NCBI RefSeq assembly: GCF_001293465.1
Contig: NZ_JSYZ01000030.1
Coordinates: forward strand, 94,655-158,654
DNA length: 64,000 nucleotides
Source of the DNA: Pseudomonas asplenii
GTDB taxonomy: Bacteria > Pseudomonadota > Gammaproteobacteria > Pseudomonadales > Pseudomonadaceae
Direction of reading: 5' to 3'
The position numbers and the translations under genes were made by a program. Position 1 is the first letter of the stretch. The number at the start of each line of letters is the position of its first letter. Shown piece after piece: positions 44,831-53,079 of this stretch. Under the pieces are notes generated by a model, which had not been told where the DNA came from, did no database searches, and worked only from the letters and a program-made list of their open reading frames with translations.

Positions 44831-45655
44831 ATGCTCAGTCCATACATGTCGCCCGTCGAGCGGGTCTGGTTCTATAGCTTGCGCATCCTGTGCGGGTTGA
44901 TCCTGTTGTTCCTGGTCCTGCCGGTACTGGTGATCGTTCCGCTGTCGTTCAATGCCGGCAGTTTCCTGGTGTATCCGCTGCAAGGTTTCTCGCTGCACTG
45001 GTACCAGGATTTCTTCGCCTCCGCCGAGTGGATGCGCGCCCTGAAGAACAGCATCATCGTCGCTCCGGCGGCGACGGTGCTGGCGATGGTCTTCGGTACC
45101 CTGGCGGCCATCGGCCTGACCCGTGGCAACTTCCCCGGCAAGCCGCTGGTGATGGCCCTGGTGATTTCGCCGATGGTGGTGCCGGTGGTGATCATCGGCG
45201 TCGCCAGCTACCTGTTCTTTGCGCCACTGGGGCTGGGCAACAGCTTTTCCTCGCTGATCGTGGTGCATGCGGTGCTGGGTGTGCCGTTCGTGATCATCAC
45301 CGTCTCGGCGACCCTGCAGGGCTTCAACCACAACCTGGTACGTGCTGCGGCCAGCCTGGGGGCATCGCCGCTGACGACGTTCCGCCGGGTGACCCTGCCG
45401 CTGATTGCACCGGGGGTGATTTCCGGGGCGCTGTTCGCCTTTGCCACCTCCTTCGACGAGGTGGTGGTGACGCTGTTTCTCGCCGGCCCCGAACAGGCGA
45501 CGCTGCCACGGCAGATGTTCAGCGGTATCCGCGAAAACCTCAGCCCGACCATCGCCGCAGCCGCGACCTTGCTGATCGCCTTCTCGGTGATCCTGCTGCT
45601 GACCCTGGAATGGTTGCGCGGGCGCAGCGAGAAGCTGCGTACGACCCAGGCCTGA
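44831..45655 (+). CDS. agtD: AgtD, ABC transporter permease
   Basis: The 274-aa PotC-like permease has six predicted TM segments, the first at LRILCGLILLFLVLPVLVIVPLSF, and the EAA motif in AAASLGASPLTTFRRVTLPLIAPG. It has the short form without the periplasmic insert of AgtC. A Shine-Dalgarno AGGAGAG precedes the ATG by about 7 nt. It is the last gene of agtABCD. Confidence 0.92.
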   Translation: MLSPYMSPVERVWFYSLRILCGLILLFLVLPVLVIVPLSFNAGSFLVYPLQGFSLHWYQDFFASAEWMRALKNSIIVAPAATVLAMVFGTLAAIGLTRGNFPGKPLVMALVISPMVVPVVIIGVASYLFFAPLGLGNSFSSLIVVHAVLGVPFVIITVSATLQGFNHNLVRAAASLGASPLTTFRRVTLPLIAPGVISGALFAFATSFDEVVVTLFLAGPEQATLPRQMFSGIRENLSPTIAAAATLLIAFSVILLLTLEWLRGRSEKLRTTQA

Positions 45656-45904
45656 AACCGGCTGGCTGGCGATCCGCCGAAGGCGGCCATCCAGTGATAT
45701 CTCGGGCGATGGCAAGGGCGCTATCGCCAGAGCCGGCTCCTAAGGAGGGTGTCCGTAAATACGGGGGAAACCGCTGCGAGGGCGACTAAAGTCGTAGGAA
45801 AAGAGCCTGCTGCATGTGCGGCCAATTATCGCGGTCACGGTGCGTTTGGCGAAACATGAGGTATACAATGCGCGCCACCGTGATTCCGCTCAAAAAGGTG
45901 CGTC
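45656..45904 (+). other. 249-nt agtD-rpe gap with several small hairpins
   Basis: The stretch contains GGCGAT...ATCGCC (end of agt transcript or REP-like element), CTCCTAAGGAG, GTCCGTAAATACGG and CGACTAAAGTCG in succession, then the rpe leader with a TATACAAT box near 45863. No ORF, tRNA or known riboswitch signature is recognised. Confidence 0.4.
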
Positions 45905-46579
45905 ATGCAGCCCTTCGCAATTGCTCCGTCGATTCTTTCCGCCGACTTCGCCCGTCTGGGTGAGGAAGTGGACAACGTTCTCGCCGCCGGCGCCGACATC
46001 GTGCACTTCGATGTCATGGACAACCACTACGTCCCCAACCTGACCATCGGCCCGATGGTCTGCGCGGCGCTGCGCAAGTACGGCATTACCGCGCCGATCG
46101 ACGCGCACCTGATGGTCAGCCCGGTGGATCGTATCATCGGCGACTTCATCGAGGCCGGTGCGACCTATATCACCTTCCATCCCGAAGCCACCCTGCATGT
46201 CGACCGCTCCCTGCAACTGATCCGCGATGGTGGTTGCAAGGCCGGCCTGGTGTTCAACCCGGCCACGCCGCTGGATGTGCTCAAGTACGTGATGGACAAG
46301 GTCGACATGGTCCTGCTGATGAGCGTCAACCCGGGCTTCGGTGGGCAGAAGTTCATTCCCGGGACCCTCGACAAGCTGCGCGAGGCACGGGCGCTGATCG
46401 ATGCCAGCGGCCGTGATATCCGCCTGGAGATCGACGGTGGGGTGAACGTGAACAACATCCGCGAAATCGCCGAGGCCGGAGCTGACACCTTCGTCGCCGG
46501 CTCGGCGATCTTCAACGCTCCGGATTACCGCGACGTCATCCAGAAGATGCGCGCCGAGCTGGCGCTGGCCCGATCATGA
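45905..46579 (+). CDS. rpe: Rpe, ribulose-phosphate 3-epimerase
   Basis: The 224-aa TIM-barrel enzyme interconverts ribulose-5-P and xylulose-5-P. The signature motifs are intact: APSILSADFARLGEEV (Ser), VHFDVMDNHYVPNLTIGP (metal His and Asp), DAHLMV and MSVNPGFGGQKFIP, LEIDGGVN. It overlaps gph by 4 nt, an arrangement found in many proteobacteria with trpE following. Confidence 0.97.
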   Translation: MQPFAIAPSILSADFARLGEEVDNVLAAGADIVHFDVMDNHYVPNLTIGPMVCAALRKYGITAPIDAHLMVSPVDRIIGDFIEAGATYITFHPEATLHVDRSLQLIRDGGCKAGLVFNPATPLDVLKYVMDKVDMVLLMSVNPGFGGQKFIPGTLDKLREARALIDASGRDIRLEIDGGVNVNNIREIAEAGADTFVAGSAIFNAPDYRDVIQKMRAELALARS

Positions 46580-47394
46580 GTGCCTTCGAGCAGCTCTTTG
46601 CGGGTGGGCTGCCCAAGCTGGTGATGTTCGATCTGGATGGTACGCTGATCGATTCGGTACCGGACCTGGCGGCCGCCGTCGACAAGATGCTGCTCGCCCT
46701 GGGCCGGCCCGCTGCCGGCCTGGAAGCGGTGCGCGAATGGGTCGGCAACGGCGCCCCGGTGCTGGTGCGTCGGGCCCTGGCCGGTGGCCTCGATCACTCG
46801 GCGGTGAGCGAAAGCGACGCCGAGCAGGGCCTGGAGCTGTTCATGGAGGCCTATGATGGCGGCCATGACCGGACCACGGTCTACCCCGGCGTCCGGGAAA
46901 CCCTGCGCTGGATGCAGAAGCAGGGTGTGGAAATGGCCCTGATCACCAACAAGCCCGAACGTTTCGTCGCGCCCCTGCTCGACGAGATGCAGTTGGGGCG
47001 CTTCTTCCGCTGGATCATTGGCGGCGACACCCTGCCACAGCGCAAGCCCGATCCGGCGGCGCTGTTCCATGTCATGAAAATGGCCGGCATCCCGGCATCG
47101 CAGAGCCTGTTCGTCGGCGATTCGCGCAGCGATGTGCAGGCCGCCAGGGCCGCCGGAGTCGCCTGCGTGGCCCTCAGCTATGGCTACAACCATGGCCGGC
47201 CGATCGCCGAAGAGCAGCCGGCGCTGGTCATCGATGATCTGCGCGCACTGATTCCCGGTTGCCTGGAGGGCGGCGCTGAGCTAATGTCGGCGGACTGTAC
47301 TCAATCCCCTCCTGGAAACGCCATCGTGGTGGTCACTCGCAAACTCTGGATGAAAGTCATCAAGGCCTTGGCCCGTTGGCGTTGGCGCGCCTGA
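46576..47394 (+). CDS. gph: Gph, phosphoglycolate phosphatase with C-terminal extension
   Basis: The 272-aa HAD hydrolase removes phosphate from 2-phosphoglycolate. Motifs: MFDLDGTLIDSVPD (nucleophile Asp), ITNKPERFV, QRKPDPAAL and FVGDSRSDVQAA. The core ends near residue 235; the C-terminal ~40 residues (SADCTQSPPGNAIVVVTRKLWMKVIKALARWRWRA, in two pieces) are not part of the HAD fold. The last 14 codons contain two Trp codons and coincide with the candidate trpE leader peptide. It overlaps rpe by 4 nt. Confidence 0.95.
   Translation: MSAFEQLFAGGLPKLVMFDLDGTLIDSVPDLAAAVDKMLLALGRPAAGLEAVREWVGNGAPVLVRRALAGGLDHSAVSESDAEQGLELFMEAYDGGHDRTTVYPGVRETLRWMQKQGVEMALITNKPERFVAPLLDEMQLGRFFRWIIGGDTLPQRKPDPAALFHVMKMAGIPASQSLFVGDSRSDVQAARAAGVACVALSYGYNHGRPIAEEQPALVIDDLRALIPGCLEGGAELMSADCTQSPPGNAIVVVTRKLWMKVIKALARWRWRA
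47350..47394 (+). CDS. candidate trpE leader peptide trpL, in frame inside the 3' end of gph
   Basis: ATG at 47350 opens MKVIKALARWRWRA with tandem Trp codons (47377-47379 and 47383-47385) and shares the gph frame and stop codon. Trp-rich short peptides just before trpE are the classical attenuation sensor. No strong Shine-Dalgarno is visible (CTCTGG precedes), so the codons might be read as the tail of Gph rather than as a separate peptide. Whether either is used is inference. Confidence 0.45.
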   Translation: MKVIKALARWRWRA

Positions 47395-47428
47395 CATTTA
47401 TCTGGCCGCTCCGTGCGGCGCGTTTGCA
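47386..47428 (+). terminator. candidate trpE attenuator hairpins
   Basis: GCCGC (47405-47409) and GCGGC (47415-47419) form a hairpin followed by GCGTTTGC, a weak terminator. CGCGCC (47386-47391), directly after the second Trp codon, can instead pair with GGCGCG (47417-47422), so two structures are mutually exclusive. This is the layout of an attenuator, though the T-run is only three bases. Confidence 0.4.
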
Positions 47429-47465
47429 TACCTGACCGTTTGAACCTCAAGCCACGAGGCACATG

Positions 47466-48953
47466 ATGACCCGCGAAGAATTCCTGCGTTTGGCCGCTGC
47501 CGGCTACAACCGCATCCCGCTTGCCTGCGAAACCCTGGCCGACTTCGATACGCCGTTGTCGATCTACCTGAAACTGGCCGACCAGCCCAACTCCTACCTG
47601 CTCGAATCGGTGCAGGGCGGCGAGAAGTGGGGCCGCTACTCGATCATTGGCCTGCCATGCCGCACCGTGCTGCGGGTGCATGACCACCAGATCCGCGTGA
47701 CCCACGACGGCGTCGAGATCGAAGCCTGCGAGGCCGATGATCCGCTGGCCTTCGTCGAGGCGTTCAAGGCGCGCTACAACGTTCCGACCATCCCTGGCCT
47801 GCCGCGTTTCAACGGCGGCCTGGTGGGCTACTTCGGCTATGACTGCGTACGCTACGTGGAGAAGCGCCTGGGCCAGTGCCCGAACCCCGATCCATTGGGT
47901 GTGCCGGACATCCTGCTGATGGTCTCCGATGCGGTGGTGGTGTTCGACAACCTGGCCGGCAAGATGCACGCCATCGTCCTCGCCGACCCGGCGCAGGACA
48001 ACGCCTACGAGCAGGGCCAGGCGCGCCTGCAGCAGTTGCTCGAGCAACTGCGCCAGCCGATCACGCCGCGGCGCGGGCTGGCACTCGATCGACCACCGGC
48101 GGCCGATCCGCTGTTCCGCTCCAGTTTTACCCAGGGTGACTACGAGCGTGCGGTCGATACCATCAAGGAATACATCCTGGCCGGCGACTGCATGCAGGTG
48201 GTGCCGTCGCAGCGCATGTCGATCGACTTCAAGGCTGCGCCCATCGACCTGTACCGGGCGCTACGCTGCTTCAACCCGACGCCGTACATGTACTTCTTCA
48301 ACTTCGGCGATTTCCATGTGGTCGGCAGTTCGCCGGAAGTGCTGGTGCGGGTCGAGGACAACCTGATCACCGTGCGGCCGATCGCCGGCACCCGCCCGCG
48401 CGGTGCCACCGAGGACGCCGACCGGGCACTGGAAGACGACCTGCTGTCGGATGAAAAGGAGATCGCCGAGCACCTGATGCTGATCGACCTGGGGCGCAAC
48501 GATACCGGCCGGGTTTCCGAGATCGGTTCGGTGAAACTCACCGAGAAGATGGTGATCGAGCGCTACTCCAACGTGATGCACATCGTTTCCAACGTCACCG
48601 GCCAGCTCAAGAGCGGCCTGACGTCCATGGACGCGCTGCGGGCGATCCTGCCGGCAGGGACCTTGTCCGGCGCACCGAAGATCCGCGCCATGGAAATCAT
48701 CGACGAACTGGAGCCGGTCAAGCGCGGCGTGTATGGCGGCGCGGTCGGCTACTACGCCTGGAACGGCAACATGGACACCGCGATTGCCATTCGTACTGCG
48801 GTGATCAAGGACGGCGAACTGCATGTGCAGGCCGGTGGCGGCATCGTCGCCGACTCGGTGCCGGCGCTGGAATGGGAAGAAACGCTGAACAAGCGTCGCG
48901 CGATGTTCCGCGCGGTCGCCCTTGCTGAACAAACCCCCGCGTCCGACGCCTGA
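47466..48953 (+). CDS. trpE: TrpE, anthranilate synthase component I
   Basis: The 495-aa subunit makes anthranilate from chorismate using ammonia supplied by TrpG. The chorismate-binding domain is seen in the C-terminal half (QVVPSQRMSIDF, PTPYMYFFNF, TRPRGATEDADRALEDDLL, RNDTGRV, AGTLSGAPKIRAMEII), with the tryptophan-feedback motif LLESVQGGEKWGRYSIIG at the N-terminus. I use the second ATG (47466), as GAGG lies 6 nt before it; 47463 is equally in frame. It follows gph by 71 nt and precedes trpG by 13 nt. Confidence 0.96.
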   Translation: MTREEFLRLAAAGYNRIPLACETLADFDTPLSIYLKLADQPNSYLLESVQGGEKWGRYSIIGLPCRTVLRVHDHQIRVTHDGVEIEACEADDPLAFVEAFKARYNVPTIPGLPRFNGGLVGYFGYDCVRYVEKRLGQCPNPDPLGVPDILLMVSDAVVVFDNLAGKMHAIVLADPAQDNAYEQGQARLQQLLEQLRQPITPRRGLALDRPPAADPLFRSSFTQGDYERAVDTIKEYILAGDCMQVVPSQRMSIDFKAAPIDLYRALRCFNPTPYMYFFNFGDFHVVGSSPEVLVRVEDNLITVRPIAGTRPRGATEDADRALEDDLLSDEKEIAEHLMLIDLGRNDTGRVSEIGSVKLTEKMVIERYSNVMHIVSNVTGQLKSGLTSMDALRAILPAGTLSGAPKIRAMEIIDELEPVKRGVYGGAVGYYAWNGNMDTAIAIRTAVIKDGELHVQAGGGIVADSVPALEWEETLNKRRAMFRAVALAEQTPASDA

Positions 48954-48966
48954 GGAACCCTTTGTC

Positions 48967-49560
48967 ATGTTGCTGATGATCGATAACTACGACTCGTTTA
49001 CCTACAACGTCGTGCAATACCTCGGTGAGCTGGGCGCGGACGTCAAGGTCGTACGTAACGACGAACTGACCGTGGCTGAAATCGAAGACCTCAAGCCCGA
49101 GCGCATCGTGGTCTCGCCTGGCCCTTGCACGCCGACCGAGGCGGGCATTTCCCTGGAGGCCATCCGGCATTTCGCCGGCAAACTGCCGATTCTCGGCGTC
49201 TGCCTCGGCCACCAGTCCATCGGCCAGGCCTTTGGCGGCGATGTGGTGCGTGCCCGTCAGGTGATGCACGGCAAGACCAGCCCGCTGTACCACGAAGGCA
49301 AGGGGGTATTCGAGGGCCTGAACCTGCCGTTGACCGTTACCCGCTACCACTCGTTGATCGTCAAGCGCGAGACCCTGCCCGAGTGCCTGGAGCTGACCGC
49401 CTGGACCCGGCTGGAAGACGGCTCGGTCGACGAGATCATGGGCCTGCGTCACAAGACGCTGAACATCGAGGGGGTACAGTTCCACCCCGAGTCGATTCTC
49501 TCCGAGCAGGGACACCAGCTGTTCGCCAACTTCCTCAAACAGACCGGCGGCGTGCGCTAA
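48967..49560 (+). CDS. trpG: TrpG, anthranilate synthase glutamine amidotransferase component
   Basis: The 197-aa class I amidotransferase releases ammonia from glutamine for TrpE, and may also serve PabB. Catalytic Cys is in GVCLGHQSIGQAFGG, His/Glu in VQFHPESILSEQGH. Start at 48967 (MLLMIDNYDSFTYN) has GAGGAA about 8 nt upstream. In P. aeruginosa a large pyocin cluster lies between trpE and trpG, while here the two genes are adjacent. Confidence 0.96.
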   Translation: MLLMIDNYDSFTYNVVQYLGELGADVKVVRNDELTVAEIEDLKPERIVVSPGPCTPTEAGISLEAIRHFAGKLPILGVCLGHQSIGQAFGGDVVRARQVMHGKTSPLYHEGKGVFEGLNLPLTVTRYHSLIVKRETLPECLELTAWTRLEDGSVDEIMGLRHKTLNIEGVQFHPESILSEQGHQLFANFLKQTGGVR

Positions 49561-49569
49561 GGAGTTTTC

Positions 49570-50619
49570 GTGGATATCAAGACAGCCCTGAGCCGTATCG
49601 TCGGCCACCTGGACCTGAGCACCGAAGAAATGCGCGATGTCATGCGTGAGATCATGACCGGGCAGTGCACCGAGGCGCAGATTGGCGCCTTCATGATGGC
49701 CATGCGCATGAAGAGCGAAAGCATCGACGAGATCGTCGGTGCGGTTTCGGTCATGCGCGAGCTGGCGGACAAGGTCGAACTGCAGAGCCTCGACGGTGTG
49801 GTCGACGTGGTCGGTACCGGCGGTGATGGTGCCAACATCTTCAACGTTTCCACCGCGTCGGCCTTCGTCGTCGCAGCGGCTGGCGGTACTGTCGCCAAGC
49901 ATGGCAACCGGGCGGTGTCGGGCAAGAGCGGCAGTGCCGACCTGCTGGAGTCGGCCGGTGTCTATCTGAACCTGACGCCGGTCCAGGTGGCGCGTTGCAT
50001 CGATAACGTCGGTATCGGTTTCATGTTCGCCCAGACCCACCACAGTGCGATGAAGTACGCCGCAGGCCCGCGTCGCGACCTGGGCCTGCGCACCCTGTTC
50101 AACATGCTTGGCCCGCTTACGAATCCGGCTGGCGTGAAGCACCAGGTGGTGGGCGTGTTCACCCAGGCACTCTGCCGGCCACTGGCGGAAGTCCTGCATC
50201 GGCTGGGCAGCAAGCACGTGCTGGTGGTGCATTCCCAGGACGGCCTGGATGAATTCAGCCTGGCGGCACCGACCTACGTTGCCGAACTGAAAAATGGTGC
50301 AATAACCGAGTATTGGGTTCAGCCCGAAGACTTGGGTATAAAGAGTCAGAGTCTGTTTGGCCTGGTGGTGGACAGCCCGGCGGCGTCGTTGGCGTTGATC
50401 CGCGATGCACTGGGGCGCCGCAAGACCGAGAACGGCCAGAAAGCTGCGGAAATGATCGTGCTCAACGCCGGTGCCGCGCTGTATGCCGCCGATCTGGCCA
50501 GCAGCCTCAAGGAAGGCGTTGCCCTGGCCCATGATGCGCTGCATACCGGCCTTGCCCGGGAAAAACTCGAGGAGCTGGGCGCGTTCACCGCGGTATTCAA
50601 GCAGGAGAATGAAGCATGA
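49570..50619 (+). CDS. trpD: TrpD, anthranilate phosphoribosyltransferase
   Basis: The 349-aa enzyme transfers phosphoribosyl from PRPP to anthranilate. GTG start at 49570 with AAGGAG 6 nt before it. PRPP-binding GTGGDGANIFNVSTASAF and KHGNRAVSGKSGSADLLE are clear, and GPRRDLGLRTLFNMLGPLTNP follows. It follows trpG by 9 nt and overlaps trpC by 4 nt. Confidence 0.97.
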   Translation: MDIKTALSRIVGHLDLSTEEMRDVMREIMTGQCTEAQIGAFMMAMRMKSESIDEIVGAVSVMRELADKVELQSLDGVVDVVGTGGDGANIFNVSTASAFVVAAAGGTVAKHGNRAVSGKSGSADLLESAGVYLNLTPVQVARCIDNVGIGFMFAQTHHSAMKYAAGPRRDLGLRTLFNMLGPLTNPAGVKHQVVGVFTQALCRPLAEVLHRLGSKHVLVVHSQDGLDEFSLAAPTYVAELKNGAITEYWVQPEDLGIKSQSLFGLVVDSPAASLALIRDALGRRKTENGQKAAEMIVLNAGAALYAADLASSLKEGVALAHDALHTGLAREKLEELGAFTAVFKQENEA

Positions 50620-51455
50620 GTGTGCCAACCGTTCTGGAGAAGATCCTCGCCCGCAAGGCCGAGGAGGTTGCCGAGCGCAGTGCGCGCCTGAGTCTGGCTG
50701 AGCTTGAGAACCTGGCTCGCGCCGCCGATGCTCCTCGCGGTTTTGCCCAGGCGCTGCTCGACCAGGCCAAGCGCAAGCAGCCGGCGGTCATTGCCGAAAT
50801 CAAGAAGGCTTCGCCGAGCAAGGGAGTGATTCGCGAGCATTTCATCCCGGCGGAAATAGCCAGCAGCTACGAGAAGGGTGGGGCGACCTGCCTGTCGGTG
50901 CTGACCGACGTGGATTATTTCCAGGGCTCGGACCTGTACCTGCAACAGGCCCGTGCGGCCTGCAAGCTGCCGGTGATCCGCAAGGACTTCATGGTCGATC
51001 CGTACCAGATCGTCGAGGCCCGGGCCATGGGCGCCGATTGCATCCTGCTGATCGTCGCCGCACTGGAAGACGGGCAGATGGCCGAGCTGGCCTCGGTGGC
51101 CAAGGCTGTCGGGCTCGACGTGCTGGTGGAGTCCCATGACGCCGCCGAGCTGGAGCGGGCACTGAAGCATCTGGACACACCGCTGATCGGTATCAACAAC
51201 CGCAACCTGCACACCTTTGACGTCAGCCTGGAAACCACCCTCGACCTGTTGCCGATGGTGCCGCGCGACCGCCTGGTGGTCACCGAGAGTGGCATCCTCA
51301 ACCGGGCCGATGTCGAGCTGATGGAAATCAGCCAGGTGTACTCGTTCCTGGTCGGCGAAGCGTTCATGCGTGCGCAGAACCCGGGTGATGAACTGCAGCG
51401 GCTGTTCTTCCCGGAGCGCGGGACGCCGGTGATCACCGGTTCCACCCTCGATTGA
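50616..51455 (+). CDS. trpC: TrpC, indole-3-glycerol phosphate synthase
   Basis: The 279-aa TIM-barrel enzyme closes the indole ring from CdRP. Motifs: PAVIAEIKKASPSKGVIR (substrate-binding Lys), CLSVLTDVDYFQG, VIRKDFMVDPYQI, DCILLIVAAL, IGINNRNLHTF, and ESGILNRADV. The operon trpE-G-D-C ends here; a terminator follows after 16 nt. Confidence 0.97.
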   Translation: MSVPTVLEKILARKAEEVAERSARLSLAELENLARAADAPRGFAQALLDQAKRKQPAVIAEIKKASPSKGVIREHFIPAEIASSYEKGGATCLSVLTDVDYFQGSDLYLQQARAACKLPVIRKDFMVDPYQIVEARAMGADCILLIVAALEDGQMAELASVAKAVGLDVLVESHDAAELERALKHLDTPLIGINNRNLHTFDVSLETTLDLLPMVPRDRLVVTESGILNRADVELMEISQVYSFLVGEAFMRAQNPGDELQRLFFPERGTPVITGSTLD

Positions 51456-51471
51456 AACCTGTTGTTCGAAC

Positions 51472-51493
51472 AAGCCGGCATTGCCGGCTTTTT
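51472..51493 (+). terminator. rho-independent terminator of the trp genes
   Basis: AAGCCGGC (51472-51479) pairs with GCCGGCTT (51483-51490) around a 3-nt loop, followed by TTT and a further T-rich base. It lies 17 nt after the trpC stop codon. Confidence 0.88.
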
Positions 51494-51522
51494 CATGGCC
51501 TGACTGAACGGATCTTTTTGCC

Positions 51523-52224
51523 ATGACCCTGCCTGTAGCCTTTACCGTCGAAGCCGGCCTGCGTGCCGAACAGGATCTGCTGGCCGAAGTCTGTGCCGGC
51601 GAGCGGGACTGGGGGCTGTTGTTGTGGCAGCCCAGTGATCGTGCCCTGGTCATGCCGCGGCGGCTGAATCGGTTGCCGGGTTTTGAAGCGGCCTGTGAGG
51701 CGCTGGCGGCCAGCGGTTGGCCGGTCCTGTTGCGAGAGACCGGTGGTGAACCGGTGCCGCAGTCCTCGTCGACGGTGAACATTTCCCTGGTCTATGCGCC
51801 ACCGCGCAGCGAGGGTGACCAGAACCGCATCGAAACCGGTTACCTGCGCCTGTGTCAGCCCATTTGCGAGGCGCTGGACGAACTGGGGGGTGTCGCTTCC
51901 TTGGGGGAGATCGAGGGGGCGTTCTGCGATGGTCGGTACAACGTCAACCTCAATGGGCGCAAGCTGGTCGGCACTGCTCAGCGTTGGCGGCAGAGCCGGG
52001 GCGGAACGCGTCCGGTGGGGTTGGTGCATGGTGCGATGCTGATCGACGACGAACGTGAGTCGATGGTGGCGGCGGTCAATCTGTTCTATCAGGCGTGCAG
52101 TCTGGAGCAGCGGGTGCGCGCTGCGAGCCATGTCGCCCTGCATGAGGTCTATCCGGCCCCGCTGTTCCTTGAGCGGCTGGCCGGTTCGTACCAGCAACTG
52201 CTGGCAGGTCTGCTCGACGCCTAG
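51523..52224 (+). CDS. lipoate-protein-ligase-like (BPL/LplA/LipB family) protein
   Basis: The 233-aa protein has a biotin/lipoate-ligase fold: LLLWQPSDRALVMPRRLNRLPGF, then RETGGEPVPQ in the place of the RRxxGGGxVxH loop (changed), and DGRYNVNLNGRKLVGTAQRWR, where the Lys and GTA match the conserved lipoate-adenylate site. Its exact substrate (lipoate, octanoate) is not clear. It is not in the order I recall between trpC and vfr in P. aeruginosa. The stop codon overlaps the convergent vfr stop (shared CTAG, 52221-52224). Confidence 0.75.
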   Translation: MTLPVAFTVEAGLRAEQDLLAEVCAGERDWGLLLWQPSDRALVMPRRLNRLPGFEAACEALAASGWPVLLRETGGEPVPQSSSTVNISLVYAPPRSEGDQNRIETGYLRLCQPICEALDELGGVASLGEIEGAFCDGRYNVNLNGRKLVGTAQRWRQSRGGTRPVGLVHGAMLIDDERESMVAAVNLFYQACSLEQRVRAASHVALHEVYPAPLFLERLAGSYQQLLAGLLDA

Positions 52225-52871
52225 CGGGTACCGAAGACCACCATGGTCTTGCCCTTGACGTGTACGAGGTTCTGCTCTTCGAGATCCTTGAGCACTCGGC
52301 CGACCATTTCCCGCGAGCAGCCGACGATCCGGCCGATTTCCTGGCGGGTGATCTTGATCTGCATGCCGTCCGGGTGGGTCATGGCATCCGGCTGCTTGCA
52401 CAGGTCCAGCAGGCAGCGGGCGACGCGCCCGGTCACGTCGAAAAAGGCCAGGTCGCCGACCTTGCGGGTGGTGTTGCGCAGGCGCTGTGCCATCTGTCCG
52501 CTGAGGGCGTAGAGGATGTCCGGGTCCTGCTGGGCCAGTTCGCGGAACTTGGCATAGCTGATTTCCGCCACCTCGCACTCGACCTTGGCGCGTACCCAGG
52601 CGCTGCGCTCCTGTTCGACCCCCGCCTGCTCGAACAGCCCCAACTCACCGAAAAAATCCCCGGCATTGAGATAGGCGATGATCATTTCCCGGCCGTCATC
52701 GTCTTCGATGAGGATGGTGACCGAGCCCTTGACGATGAAGAACAGGGTCTGCGAACGATCGCCGGCGCAGATGATGTTGCTCTTGGCCTGGTAGCGACGA
52801 CGCTGGCAGTGCATCAGCAGTTTGTCGAGGTTCTTGATCTTGGAGGGGGAAGCGGAAGCCAGAGCAACCAT
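52221..52871 (-). CDS. vfr: Vfr, cAMP receptor protein homolog (global virulence regulator)
   Basis: The 216-aa CRP-family dimer binds cAMP in its N-terminal cNMP domain (GDFFGELGLFE ... SAWVRAKVECEVAEISY, with the Arg-Ser-Ala phosphate-binding cassette) and DNA with a C-terminal HTH (IKITRQEIGRIVGCSREMVGRVLKDLEEQNLV). The sequence is close to P. aeruginosa Vfr, with a slightly changed N-terminus. Vfr controls quorum sensing, type IV pili and toxins in P. aeruginosa; its targets here are not shown. Convergent with the lipoate-ligase-like gene. Confidence 0.95.
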   Translation of the reverse strand: MVALASASPSKIKNLDKLLMHCQRRRYQAKSNIICAGDRSQTLFFIVKGSVTILIEDDDGREMIIAYLNAGDFFGELGLFEQAGVEQERSAWVRAKVECEVAEISYAKFRELAQQDPDILYALSGQMAQRLRNTTRKVGDLAFFDVTGRVARCLLDLCKQPDAMTHPDGMQIKITRQEIGRIVGCSREMVGRVLKDLEEQNLVHVKGKTMVVFGTR

Positions 52872-53079
52872 GTTTGTATCCTGGAAAAGACTGCACGGTT
52901 TGGTTTGGTTTTTTTAGGCGTAGCCAAAAAGCTGGCATAACGCCAGCGATTTGGCGTCAGCTTAACAGACACGCGGTGTCGAGATGGTGGAATTTAATGG
53001 ACCGACCAACCGGTCGTCGCCTGAGCCCACAGGGTGCTGTGCTAAGCTGGCGACCTTTTTAATCAGTGGAGTCTTGGCG

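Noticed and set aside
45740..45815. riboswitch upstream of rpe
   Set aside because: Small hairpins are present, but I cannot match any known riboswitch core.
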